A DNA stretch of 64,000 nt from JBFLYZ01 sp040756415 (GTDB lineage Bacteria; Bacteroidota; Bacteroidia; JADZBD01): contig JBFLYZ010000005.1 in NCBI GenBank assembly GCA_040756415.1, forward strand, positions 24,112 through 88,111, read 5' to 3'. The notes under the pieces are model-generated. The model was given only the letters and a program-made list of their open reading frames with translations, had not been told where the DNA came from and made no database searches. Each line of letters starts with the position of its first letter. Within the stretch, counting starts at the first letter, position 1. The position numbers were made by a program, and so were the translations under genes. Positions 1 to 8,532 of the stretch are shown piece by piece.

Positions 1-1416
1 ATAGAAGATGCTGGCATCAGGGCCAACTCGTATGTTCATTTAGGCAATATTTACTGGAAGCTGAACGACCCGGCCCGGTCAGAAAGCTACTATTCCAAGG
101 CCATTGCCATTTTCGAAGACCAGCAGGACAGCCTGGGGATCGCCACCTGCCTGTGCAACATAGGGTGGAATTACAGCGAGAAGAAAGAATTCGCGAAAGC
201 GAAGAACAGCTTTTTCAAAAGCCTCGTGCTTGCGCGGAAGATGGATTACAAAGAACTGGTGAAGAACATCTACGAAGGGCTGGCTTCCATGTATTACGAT
301 ATGGGCGATTACCGCAGCGCGTACGAGTATAAGTCAAAATACATATCCATCAGCGATTCGCTGCTGAACCAGCAAAACCAGAAACAGATCAATGAGCTTA
401 AGGCAAAGTATGAAACGGAAAAAAAAGACAAGCAGATCCTGAAAAAGGATGCCGAAATAGCAAAGCAAAGGGCGGAGATCGTAGTGAAGCAGGCCAGCGA
501 AAAGCGCCAGCAGCTCATCATCGCATTTATCCTGTCGGGCCTGGTCCTGCTCGTGGTTTTCTCTTTCTTCCTCTATAAGCGTTTCCAGGTCACGCGCATG
601 CAAAAACACACCATCGAGGCGCAAAAGAGGCTGGTGGAGGAGAAGAACAAGGACATTACGGACAGCATCAACTACGCCAGGCGGATCCAGCAGGCCATGC
701 TTCCTTCGTTCGAATTAAAGAACAGGCTGTTCCCTGATTGCTTTATCCTGTTCCGCCCGCGCGATATTGTAAGCGGTGACTTTTACTGGTTTGCCGAGAA
801 GGATGGGCGCAGGATAATCGCAGCGGTCGATTGTACCGGGCACGGAGTGCCGGGCGCCTTCATGAGCATGATAGGTAATGCTTTTCTGAACGAGATCGTG
901 AACGAACGCGGGATCACGCAGCCTGCGCAGATCCTGAGCGAGCTGCGGTTCCTGGTGATCCATGCGCTAAAGCAGAAGGGTTCGGAAGGCGATGCCAAGG
1001 ACGGCATGGATATCGCCCTGGTGGCGGTTGATGAAAAGGCCGGCAGCATCGAGTTCGCGGGAGCCAACAACCCGCTGTGGATATGCAGCCGCAGAACAGG
1101 ATCATGGGAAATGGAAGAGATCAGGGCGGATAAGCGCCCGGTCGGGTACCACCAGGGAAAGGGATTGCCGTTTACCAATCACAGGCGTGAGATAAAAAAA
1201 GGTGATGCGCTGTATCTTTTCACCGATGGCTATGCCGACCAGTTCGGAGGTTCGCAGGGGAAAAAATTCAAGTACAGGCAGTTCCGGGAGAGCCTGATCG
1301 CGCTGGGCGACCTGAGCATGAGCGATCAGAAAGACAGGCTGGAAAAGATATTTGATGAGTGGAAGGGCGGGCACGAGCAGGTAGACGATGTGTGCGTGAT
1401 CGGGATAAGGTTCTGA
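1..1416 (+). CDS. TPR sensor with C-terminal SpoIIE (PP2C-type) phosphatase, 5' end cut by window
   Basis: The frame is open from base 1, so the start lies outside the window and 471 codons are visible. The first ~115 visible residues read as TPR helices, followed by a coiled stretch, one membrane segment (about 171-195) and a second coil. The rest is a SpoIIE phosphatase: SGDFYW, AAVDCTGHGVPGA and LFTDGYADQ hold the metal-binding aspartates. Family knowledge: such Bacteroidota proteins dephosphorylate serine/threonine on anti-sigma-factor-antagonist type partners after sensing a signal through the TPR part. Neither partner nor signal is visible here; the next gene is convergent. Confidence 0.9.
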   Translation: MEDAGIRANSYVHLGNIYWKLNDPARSESYYSKAIAIFEDQQDSLGIATCLCNIGWNYSEKKEFAKAKNSFFKSLVLARKMDYKELVKNIYEGLASMYYDMGDYRSAYEYKSKYISISDSLLNQQNQKQINELKAKYETEKKDKQILKKDAEIAKQRAEIVVKQASEKRQQLIIAFILSGLVLLVVFSFFLYKRFQVTRMQKHTIEAQKRLVEEKNKDITDSINYARRIQQAMLPSFELKNRLFPDCFILFRPRDIVSGDFYWFAEKDGRRIIAAVDCTGHGVPGAFMSMIGNAFLNEIVNERGITQPAQILSELRFLVIHALKQKGSEGDAKDGMDIALVAVDEKAGSIEFAGANNPLWICSRRTGSWEMEEIRADKRPVGYHQGKGLPFTNHRREIKKGDALYLFTDGYADQFGGSQGKKFKYRQFRESLIALGDLSMSDQKDRLEKIFDEWKGGHEQVDDVCVIGIRF

Positions 1417-1440
1417 CCCTCGGGAAGATGCCGCACCCTC

Positions 1441-1842
1441 CTAGATGCTGAACAGGCAGAGGTTCAGCTCCGCCTCCAGCTCGGATTTGTGCTTCGACTG
1501 GCTGCTGATGTAGATGACCTTCTTTCCCGCGATCAGCGTGCCGCAACCCATATTCCGGTCCTTGATGTGATGATCCTTGTCATTACGGACCGCCTGCAGC
1601 AGCCCTTCTATCTTTTTATACTGCTCCGCGGTGATCTTCACCTTCCTGGGCTTGCCCCCGCTGTATTTGCCGCTCGAACTTTCCTCCTCGCCAACCGGCT
1701 TGTAGTCCAGGCTGTCCTTCGTAATGGTGTACTTGTTATTATTGCCGTCTATATAAATGTAGGTTTTCGGCTTCATGCAAAAAGCGGAAATGATGATGGG
1801 CAGGAGAAGCAGAAGCAAAGGCCCGAACATCCGTTTGGTCAT
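1441..1842 (-). CDS. Small secreted or membrane-anchored hypothetical protein
   Basis: 133 residues if translation begins at the ATG whose complement is 1840-1842 (MTKRMFG). That start puts a hydrophobic leucine-rich segment at the N terminus. The longer reading from 1935 would run into the divergent gene at 1868, so I prefer the short form. The leader ends in SAFC, a poor lipobox, so it may be a membrane anchor rather than a lipoprotein signal. The mature part is lysine-rich and polar with no family I recognise. It is convergent with the SpoIIE gene and divergent from the lipoprotein at 1868, with only 25 bases between the starts. Confidence 0.6.
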   Translation of the reverse strand: MTKRMFGPLLLLLLPIIISAFCMKPKTYIYIDGNNNKYTITKDSLDYKPVGEEESSSGKYSGGKPRKVKITAEQYKKIEGLLQAVRNDKDHHIKDRNMGCGTLIAGKKVIYISSQSKHKSELEAELNLCLFSI

Positions 1843-1867
1843 GGCATAAAAGTAGTAATTTTCGCCC

Positions 1868-2761
1868 ATGACCTCATACCTTAAAAGAAGGGCGCTGATC
1901 GTTTCTGTATTGTTTCTTGCTGCCTGCGGTGGCACCGGGCCGGGGGATGGGGTTACGAAACCTCAGCGAAAGAAAATCCTTAAGGTCACCGAAAAATATT
2001 TCGACCTGAAGGACACCTCGCTGGCCGTGGTGCAGCACATTCAGCGCACCTATAACGACAGCGGCCGGGTGCGTACGGAGCTTTTCCTTGACGCCTCCTT
2101 TACCATGTTCGGGTCCAAGGGATACGCGTACAACCGGTTCGGCACGGTAAAAAGCTCGACCTATACGGAACCCACCTACCAGGAAAGATACACAGCAACG
2201 TTCGATGCCAAAGACTCCATAGCCTCCAGCGTGCTGGAGATCGAATCCAACCACGTGCTCACCAGGAAAGTGGTTACGCGGTTCGAGAACGGTATGGCGA
2301 TGGAAAAGACCGAATACAACGGTGAGGGCAAGATGAACTGGCAGGACCGATATACCTGGAGCAATAATTATAAAAGCCTGGTCAAGAAAGGTTACGATGC
2401 CGCGGGCGAGGTCGACTTTATATCGTACTATGCTTTCAATGAAAAGGGAGAGGAAAAGAGCTATTACAGCCTTTCATCTGCGGGTGACACGCTGGCGAAA
2501 GCGGAGCACGTGTATGATGCATCCGGCAGGCTGAAGGAATACGCGGAATACAAATCGGGCAGGCTGGTGAAAATGGAAAAGTACGAATACGACAGCCACG
2601 GCAGGCTGGCGAAACGGACTAGCTTCGATGAGTCGGGCGGGCCGCTTTCCGTGTTCGACTACGCGTATAACGAATATGGCGATCTTATCTTAAAGACACG
2701 CAAGGACAGATCGGGCCGGGTGGTGTTCAGGATCGAGTATGAGATCGAATACGCAAAATGA
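1868..2761 (+). CDS. Lipoprotein with repeated YD/RHS-like strand motifs
   Basis: 297 residues. The N terminus MTSYLKRR plus a hydrophobic run and LAACGG is a clear signal II sequence with the lipidated cysteine at residue 20. The mature part has repeated beta-type motifs of the form YDxxGRL / YNEYGDLI / FNEKGEE, like short YD (RHS-type) repeats often annotated only as hypothetical in Bacteroidota. It is too short to be a full RHS toxin and has no C-terminal toxin domain. A near-consensus -7 box (TAATTTTC) lies at 1855-1862, six bases before the ATG. A stem-loop terminator follows at 2782. Function unknown; outer membrane location is inferred. Confidence 0.75.
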   Translation: MTSYLKRRALIVSVLFLAACGGTGPGDGVTKPQRKKILKVTEKYFDLKDTSLAVVQHIQRTYNDSGRVRTELFLDASFTMFGSKGYAYNRFGTVKSSTYTEPTYQERYTATFDAKDSIASSVLEIESNHVLTRKVVTRFENGMAMEKTEYNGEGKMNWQDRYTWSNNYKSLVKKGYDAAGEVDFISYYAFNEKGEEKSYYSLSSAGDTLAKAEHVYDASGRLKEYAEYKSGRLVKMEKYEYDSHGRLAKRTSFDESGGPLSVFDYAYNEYGDLILKTRKDRSGRVVFRIEYEIEYAK

Positions 2762-2781
2762 GCGGGGCACATGGAAAAAGA

Positions 2782-2805
2782 AAAGGCGCTGCTCGCAGCG
2801 CCTTT
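2782..2805. terminator. Bidirectional stem-loop terminator
   Basis: Ten-base arms AAAGGCGCTG (2782-2791) and CAGCGCCTTT (2796-2805) around the loop CTCG, with A/T runs on both sides. It sits between two convergent genes ending at 2761 and 2827 and can serve both. Confidence 0.85.
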
Positions 2806-2826
2806 CCGGGGACAGGTCCGCACCGG

Positions 2827-3846
2827 TCATTTCCTGATCACCAGCTTATCGGTGTACACGTTATCACCGCAAATGACGCGTATGGCATAAACGCCATTCG
2901 CCAATCCTGAAACAGTTATCGTTTTGTCGGTATTGGCCGAAGCCACGTTCTCCGAAGCGGTGTAAACCACTCGCCCCTGCAGGTCGAGCACCTCTACCGC
3001 CAGATTACCCATGGGAGAATTGAAGTGTAGGGTTGCGCTTTCGGAAGCCGGGTTTGGAAAAAGGCTGATGCCGGCCAGCGCAAAGTTGATCTCGTCAACG
3101 TTTGCGCAGCTAAACACGCCCACGTTGAGGGTAGCGGGCACAGGGGTGCCGCAGGATGGGGTGGTGAACACCGATACCGTTCCGCTGGTGGTCCCGAACT
3201 GTATGCTTACACCGTTGCTGCCCTGCCCGCTCATGATGGCCGCCCCGGTAGGCACGCTCCAGCTATAGAAGGTAGCGCCCGGAACGGGAGCCACGGAATA
3301 GGTGTGGGTGGTGTTGTAACAAACGGTGTCGGGTCCCGTGATCTGCCCGGGCGTGCCGCCACCGGTGTAAAAACGCAGGGTCATGCGCTGGCTCGGGTTG
3401 GTAGAGCAGGTGGCGGTATTTACCCCGCCCCAATTGGAATTGCCTATGCCCACGCGGATGATGTAACCCACCGGACAGTTGTTGCCATCGCACTGTGAAG
3501 GGGGGTTCAGCCAGATCTCGCCCTGGTAACGGTTGCATATCGACCAAACGTTTCCGTTGCAGGCGCTGGGCGAGGTATAGGAAGTATAGTTCTGTATGGC
3601 CATTGCGAAAGCCCGTACCACCGAAGTGTCTGAGCAAAATCTCCCGATGGTGTCGTACGTGCCACCGATCCACATCTGGCAGTACTGGTTGGGCGTAAGC
3701 TGGGCCCGCCATGCGTTCCATGCGTTCACCTGCGTGGTGGTGGGGGTTACCCCGTTAATAAAGGTATCTGACCATTGCGTGATCTGCGCGAAAGAGCCGG
3801 AGCATAGTACAGAGACAAAGAGCAGGGAGAGTAAGTTTTTTTTCAT
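2827..3846 (-). CDS. Secreted protein with type IX secretion C-terminal sorting domain
   Basis: 339 residues: signal peptide (MKKNLLSLLFVSVLCSGSFAQ), a cysteine- and asparagine-rich central region, a PKD-like segment around 165-245 (GPDTVCYNTTHTYSV), and a C-terminal type A sorting domain beginning near ISLFPNPASE and ending NGVYAIRV...KLVIRK. In T9SS bacteria this domain directs the protein through the outer membrane and to surface anchoring. The middle has no recognised enzyme motif, so the surface role is unknown. A TACCTTTG -7 box (3869-3876, minus) lies 23 bases upstream of the ATG. Confidence 0.85.
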   Translation of the reverse strand: MKKNLLSLLFVSVLCSGSFAQITQWSDTFINGVTPTTTQVNAWNAWRAQLTPNQYCQMWIGGTYDTIGRFCSDTSVVRAFAMAIQNYTSYTSPSACNGNVWSICNRYQGEIWLNPPSQCDGNNCPVGYIIRVGIGNSNWGGVNTATCSTNPSQRMTLRFYTGGGTPGQITGPDTVCYNTTHTYSVAPVPGATFYSWSVPTGAAIMSGQGSNGVSIQFGTTSGTVSVFTTPSCGTPVPATLNVGVFSCANVDEINFALAGISLFPNPASESATLHFNSPMGNLAVEVLDLQGRVVYTASENVASANTDKTITVSGLANGVYAIRVICGDNVYTDKLVIRK

Positions 3847-3868
3847 GACTTGTTTTTTGTGATGCGGG

Positions 3869-3876
3869 CAAAGGTA
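3869..3876 (-). promoter_or_regulatory. -7 box (TACCTTTG) for the T9SS cargo gene
   Basis: Exact match to the Bacteroidota -7 consensus TAnnTTTG on the minus strand, 23 bases before the start at 3846. No convincing -33 TTG was found at the usual distance, so this is a weak call. Confidence 0.4.
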
Positions 3877-4023
3877 AGGTAAAAAGCCGTATCGTCATAA
3901 GCGGCATATGCGTAAGCAGATGACGTTTTTGTAAGTTTGGGCAAAACTTGTCTGCCTGGTGCTGGCGGCTTATTTCGTCTTTAAAAAGTAAACTCTACAT
4001 TCGCAACCGGACAAAACAACCAC

Positions 4024-5199
4024 ATGGACATTTCCTTTATACTCAACCACCTGGGCGAAGAGCGCAGCGATTATTACGGAGCGGTAGCCCCGCCCCTTTT
4101 TCAAACGTCTAATTTCTGCTTTCCGGATGTAAAGACCATGCGCGAAAAATTGTGCCGCGAGATGGAAAATCCGTTCTACACGCGTGGATATAATCCCACC
4201 GTAGCCGCGCTGAGAAAAAAGCTGGCCGCGCTGGAGGGGGCGGAAGACGCACTGGTGTTCGCCAGCGGAAGCGGGGCTATCGCCAGCGCGGTGATGAGCG
4301 TGGTGAAAGGAGGCGATCACGTAATATGCGTGCAGAAACCGTACTCCTGGACCGGCAACCTGCTGAGCAAATACCTGGTCAGGTATGGCGTGGAGCACAG
4401 CTTTATTGACGGTGGAGCAACGGAGAACTTCAGCAAGGCCATAAAGCCGAATACCCGGCTGATCTACCTGGAAAGCCCCAATTCCCTCACGTTCGAGCTG
4501 CAGGACATAGAGGCGGTGGCCAGGCTTGCTAAGGCGAAGGGCATTGTGACCATGATCGACAACAGCTATAATACCCCGGTGAACCAGAATCCGATAAAAA
4601 TGGGAGTGGACCTGGTTCTACACTCCGCCAGCAAATACCTGAACGGGCACAGCGATGTGGTGGCCGGTGTGGTTTGTTCCACCCGTGAGCGCATCCTGAA
4701 AATGATGAGCGAGGAATACATGACACTGGGGGGGATTATCTCACCCCACGATGCCTGGCTGATGATGCGCGGGCTGCGCACGCTCGAGCTCAGGGTGAAC
4801 CGGAGCGCGGAAAGCGCTAAAAAGGTAGCCGATTTCCTGGCCTCCCATCCTAAGGTGGAAAAGCTGCTTTATCCATTCGCAAAGGACAATCCGCAACTGG
4901 AGCTGGCAAAGAAACAAATGAAGCAGGGGGGCGGCCTGCTCACGATCCTCTTAAAGGCGAAAGGCGAGGCGGAGATAGAGCGTTTTTGCGATTCGCTGCA
5001 AATGTTCCTGCTGGCCACCAGTTGGGGAGGACACGAGTCGCTTTGCTTTCCCATGTGCGCGCTGGCGCAGTCGCGCAGCTTTGAAAGCAAGCCCATGCCC
5101 TGGAACATGGTAAGGCTGTATATAGGGCTGGAGGATCCGCAGGCCCTGATAGCCGACCTGGAGCAGGCGCTGAAAAGATGTGAGGCGATCAGTACGTGA
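4024..5199 (+). CDS. Cys/Met-metabolism PLP-dependent enzyme (cystathionine gamma-synthase/lyase family)
   Basis: 391 residues, the usual length for this fold-type I family. Seen: YTRGYNPT (52-59, contacts of the PLP phosphate across the dimer), SGSGAI (81-86), MIDNSYNTP with the PLP-ring aspartate D179, and the Schiff-base lysine K204 in HSASKYLNGHSD. Known members perform gamma- or beta-elimination or replacement on cystathionine, methionine or O-acylhomoserine; the sequence alone does not decide which. No sulfur-pathway gene is adjacent. TAAGTTTG (3932-3939) and TACATTCG (3997-4004) are candidate -7 boxes. The 3' end overlaps the convergent acyltransferase gene by 11 bases. Confidence 0.9.
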   Translation: MDISFILNHLGEERSDYYGAVAPPLFQTSNFCFPDVKTMREKLCREMENPFYTRGYNPTVAALRKKLAALEGAEDALVFASGSGAIASAVMSVVKGGDHVICVQKPYSWTGNLLSKYLVRYGVEHSFIDGGATENFSKAIKPNTRLIYLESPNSLTFELQDIEAVARLAKAKGIVTMIDNSYNTPVNQNPIKMGVDLVLHSASKYLNGHSDVVAGVVCSTRERILKMMSEEYMTLGGIISPHDAWLMMRGLRTLELRVNRSAESAKKVADFLASHPKVEKLLYPFAKDNPQLELAKKQMKQGGGLLTILLKAKGEAEIERFCDSLQMFLLATSWGGHESLCFPMCALAQSRSFESKPMPWNMVRLYIGLEDPQALIADLEQALKRCEAIST

Positions 5200-6280
5200 A
5201 ATTCTTTCCCAGCCGTAAAACCGGCCTTTCGAAAATATAATACGCGGCAGCCGAGAATAAAATAGTGGAGCAGAGGGCCAGGAGGGTTACCCATGCGTCT
5301 GCCGCAGTTTGTATCTGCGGCTGCTGGCCCCGCATAAGCTGGTGGAACAGCCCGCTGAAGACCTGGTGGGTCAGGTATACCATGTACGAGATGCGCGCAA
5401 GAAAGGCGAAGGCAGCGGCTGAAAGGAATTGGGCCATGAACGACCCTGCCGGACTTATTAGCGCAAGCACGATGAAAGCCCCGTAGAAGAGGCACAGCAG
5501 GGAGTGAATAAAAACGCCTCCCATATCTTCCCCGCGCAAAAGCCGGAGCGCATATACGGCAAGCGGGAGGATGAACAGCAGCATCCATAAAACAGCTCTT
5601 TTCCCATCAAAGAACCGCTGCAGCTCACCGTTCAGGTAATAGTAGCCGATCAGCACACCCATGAGCAGCGAATCCATGCGGGAGGGCAGCAGCACGTAGG
5701 CGCCCAGCTCAGGAATCAGCGCGCGGCAAAAGGGCGCCAGCACGATACCGGCCAGGAGGAGCCCGGGCAGGCTGCGGCCCGGAATTAAAAAGACCAGCAA
5801 AGGCAACAGCAAATAGAATTGCTCTTCAATGGCCAGCGACCAGGTCACGCCCATCCAGTTGGCGCCCATATCATTCAGCATCCAGAAATTCTGGATATAA
5901 AGAAAATAGGCATAGAGCGGTTTGGGATCATCGGTCAGCCATGGCAAAAAGGCGGAAAGATCGCTTGCGAGTACAAATACGAACACGAGCAGCACCAGGT
6001 AATAGGGCGGAAATATGCGGAGCATCCTGCGCGCGTAAAAGGTGGTGAAATAATTATGGCTGCCCTTGTTCCACAGCAATATGCTGCCGATGAGGAATCC
6101 CGAAAGAACGAAAAAAAGATCTACCCCGCTCCAGGTCCACGACAGGGCGAACTTCAGGTAAACAGCCGGGCCGGTGAGCATGTCTTCGCTGATCTGGCAG
6201 GTAAAATAATGCCAGACCAGCACGAGCAGGATGGCTATCGCGCGCACACCATCAAGGGGTTTTATGTGCTGAAGTTGCAT
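5189..6280 (-). CDS. Membrane acyltransferase, family 3 (OafA/YrhL-like)
   Basis: 363 residues with about ten membrane segments. The start LDGVRAIAILLVLVWHY carries the conserved family arginine and the catalytic-type histidine (H24), and FVLSGFLIG and RMLRIFPPYYL follow as the standard second and third blocks. Family members transfer acetyl or other acyl groups from the cytoplasm to sugars of surface polysaccharides or lipids. The acceptor here is unknown; no glycosyltransferase cluster is adjacent. The start is divergent from the permease at 6369 and the end overlaps the PLP enzyme by 11 bases. Confidence 0.9.
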   Translation of the reverse strand: MQLQHIKPLDGVRAIAILLVLVWHYFTCQISEDMLTGPAVYLKFALSWTWSGVDLFFVLSGFLIGSILLWNKGSHNYFTTFYARRMLRIFPPYYLVLLVFVFVLASDLSAFLPWLTDDPKPLYAYFLYIQNFWMLNDMGANWMGVTWSLAIEEQFYLLLPLLVFLIPGRSLPGLLLAGIVLAPFCRALIPELGAYVLLPSRMDSLLMGVLIGYYYLNGELQRFFDGKRAVLWMLLFILPLAVYALRLLRGEDMGGVFIHSLLCLFYGAFIVLALISPAGSFMAQFLSAAAFAFLARISYMVYLTHQVFSGLFHQLMRGQQPQIQTAADAWVTLLALCSTILFSAAAYYIFERPVLRLGKNFTY

Positions 6281-6346
6281 GAACGGATGTAAAGTACCCG
6301 AAATATCCTGACAAAATCAAATGGTCCCGCAATCCGGGCCATAATG

Positions 6347-6354
6347 TACATTTG
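6347..6354 (+). promoter_or_regulatory. -7 box (TACATTTG) for the APC permease
   Basis: Exact TAnnTTTG match 15 bases before the ATG at 6369. The expected transcription start would leave a leader of under ten bases. No clear -33 TTG. Confidence 0.45.
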
Positions 6355-6368
6355 CCAAAGCGGTTGCC

Positions 6369-7718
6369 ATGAGCACTTCTGCCGAAAAGATAAAACCCAG
6401 CCTGCGCACTTTCGACCTGACCATGATCGTGGTGGGCCTGGTGATCGGCATGGGTATATTCAGAACCCCGCCCGAGGTGGCGCAAAAGGCCCAGGTGCCA
6501 ATGATCTTTTTCCTTGCCTGGATCACGGGCGCTGTGGTGAGCCTCATCGGTGCGCTTACCTTTGCCGAGATCGGATCGCGCTACCCGGCCGCAGGGGGCT
6601 TTTACAAGATATTCTCGCACTGCTATCATCCCGCCTTTGCCTTTATGGTGAACTGGATAACGGTGATCAGCAATGCCGCGTCTACGGCAGGCGTTGCCAT
6701 TATGGGGGCAGAATATATCGCTCCGCTTTTGTTTCCCGATTGGTCGCGCGATACGGCCGTGGCAACCATCACCATCACAGCGGTTGCCATACTGTATGCC
6801 GTAAACATGCTCGGGATTCGCATCAGCGCGCGCCTGCTGAACGTGCTCATGATCATCAAGCTCAGCATGCTTCTGCTGCTCATCCTGGCCATGTTCTTTG
6901 TTAAAGCCCCTTCTGCTGAAACGGCCCTTGCGCCACCGGCAGCCGACTTCGATGTATGGAAAGCCTTTGCCCTTTGTTTCATTCCCGTATTCTTTACCTA
7001 TGGAGGCTACCAGCAAACCATGAACTTCGGCAGCGATGTGCCCCACGCCTCGCGCACCCTGCCGCGCGCCATTTCGTACGGCATCATCATCGTGCTTTGC
7101 GTTTACCTGATGGCTAACCTCTCTTATGTGAACGTGCTGGGCTTTGCGCAGCTTCAGCAAACCACCACGCTGGCGGCCGACATCACGGGACTCATGTTCG
7201 GCAGCGTGGCGGCCAAGCTGGTTTCGGTGATCATGTTCTTTTCCGTAATGGCTTATGTGAACGTGTCGGTGCTGAGCAACCCCCGGGTCTATTTCGCCAT
7301 GGCTCAGGACAGGGTGCTGCCGAAGATCTTCAGCCGGGTGAATCCCCGCACGCAGGTGCAGGAATACGCGGTAACGCTTTTCTGCCTGTTCATCATCCTG
7401 ACCCTGTTCTTTATGTCCTCTTTCCAGCGCATACTCGAATACGTCATGTTCTTCGACAGCATCAGCCTGGTAACGGCAGCGGCAGCAATTTTTATCTTAA
7501 GGTACCGTTCGAAGAAAGAGGGTGAACCGCAGGGAATCTTCAAGATCCGGGGTTATCCTTACCTGCCGGCCTTCTATATCCTGGTGTATATGGCGGTGAA
7601 TGCCAGCGTGCTCATTGCCAACCCGGCTGCGGCCCAATGGGGATTTCTGCTTTTTCTTTCGGGTTTGCCCCTGTTCTACCTGCTCAGGTTTATGATCGGG
7701 TCGTCCTCAAAAACGTAG
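6369..7718 (+). CDS. APC-superfamily amino acid permease
   Basis: 449 residues, twelve predicted membrane segments. The first helix carries VGLVIGMGIFRTPPEVA, the unwound glycine motif of APC carriers, followed by ITGAVVSLIGALTFAEIGSRYPAAGG, which fits the amino acid-polyamine-organocation family (Pfam AA_permease_2). It imports or exchanges an amino acid across the inner membrane; the specificity cannot be read from the sequence. Monocistronic by position: divergent from the acyltransferase and 12 bases overlapping the convergent lipoprotein gene. Confidence 0.9.
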   Translation: MSTSAEKIKPSLRTFDLTMIVVGLVIGMGIFRTPPEVAQKAQVPMIFFLAWITGAVVSLIGALTFAEIGSRYPAAGGFYKIFSHCYHPAFAFMVNWITVISNAASTAGVAIMGAEYIAPLLFPDWSRDTAVATITITAVAILYAVNMLGIRISARLLNVLMIIKLSMLLLLILAMFFVKAPSAETALAPPAADFDVWKAFALCFIPVFFTYGGYQQTMNFGSDVPHASRTLPRAISYGIIIVLCVYLMANLSYVNVLGFAQLQQTTTLAADITGLMFGSVAAKLVSVIMFFSVMAYVNVSVLSNPRVYFAMAQDRVLPKIFSRVNPRTQVQEYAVTLFCLFIILTLFFMSSFQRILEYVMFFDSISLVTAAAAIFILRYRSKKEGEPQGIFKIRGYPYLPAFYILVYMAVNASVLIANPAAAQWGFLLFLSGLPLFYLLRFMIGSSSKT

Positions 7719-8435
7719 CGAATCCTTTAGCGATTTGGAGAATATCTCGCGGCCTGCCGAAGGGGCGAGCAGGTTCACCTCCCTGAAATTGGTTTCATCC
7801 GTGCTGGAAAAGGTCGAATCCCGGTTGCCGTCTATCATGGTCTTGGCAAGGATCATCTGTGTGTCGGAATAATAAAAATAGTCGAGAAAACGCTCGGTTT
7901 CGGGCGTCAGTTGTGTAAGGCTGTCGCCATGCAGGTTGGAGCAGTAGAGCATTACCGCATCGTCTGAGTTATATTTTTTATCACCGTTGATGTCGGTCTT
8001 CACGATACGGTAGAAGATCAGCGGCTTTTTGAATTCGCGGTGAATGGCAAACGAGAGGATGTGCAGCGTATCCTTCAGCAGGGCAAAGGTCTTGCCGGTG
8101 CGCTGGTTGTAAAACAAAATGTTCTTGATGTCGAACTGCTGCTCATTGATGTTAATGTACTCCTTCTCGGCCCAGCGGTCGTTGAGGCTGGAAGACATAT
8201 TGTCGGTGAATCCGATCTTGCTGAGCTTTGCGATCTCATCCGCGTTTTCATGCACAACGGGATTATAATTGGCGCCAACGGGGAACATGAGAATGTTTTC
8301 CACGCCATAATCCAGCGGATCGCCAATGATGAGGGCCAGTGAATCGCCTATGGGGGCCTGCTGCTGTTGCTGCCCGCACGAAGCGAAGGAAAGCGTGAGC
8401 GCAAAGAGCGCTGCGGGTGGGAGAAGTGATTTCAT
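7707..8435 (-). CDS. Lipoprotein with two EF-hand-like calcium loops
   Basis: 242 residues. The signal peptide ends LSFASC, lipidated cysteine C20, followed by a glutamine run. Two 12-residue loops with the EF-hand/dockerin spacing of acidic residues are visible: D148-N150-D152...D159 (DINGDKKYNSDD) and D202-N204-D206...D213 (DGNRDSTFSSTD). I infer calcium binding in the periplasm or at the surface. No enzymatic domain is recognised. The gene stands alone between the convergent permease and the transporter at 8533. Confidence 0.75.
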   Translation of the reverse strand: MKSLLPPAALFALTLSFASCGQQQQQAPIGDSLALIIGDPLDYGVENILMFPVGANYNPVVHENADEIAKLSKIGFTDNMSSSLNDRWAEKEYININEQQFDIKNILFYNQRTGKTFALLKDTLHILSFAIHREFKKPLIFYRIVKTDINGDKKYNSDDAVMLYCSNLHGDSLTQLTPETERFLDYFYYSDTQMILAKTMIDGNRDSTFSSTDETNFREVNLLAPSAGREIFSKSLKDSLRF

Positions 8436-8532
8436 GGCGTGCGTATAAGGCTATACAATAATATAAAATTGCATGCCGCTCAGATGTTAAGAAAAGTTAA
8501 AAGCAGGGGTGGGGCTTGAAAACACGGAGCGC

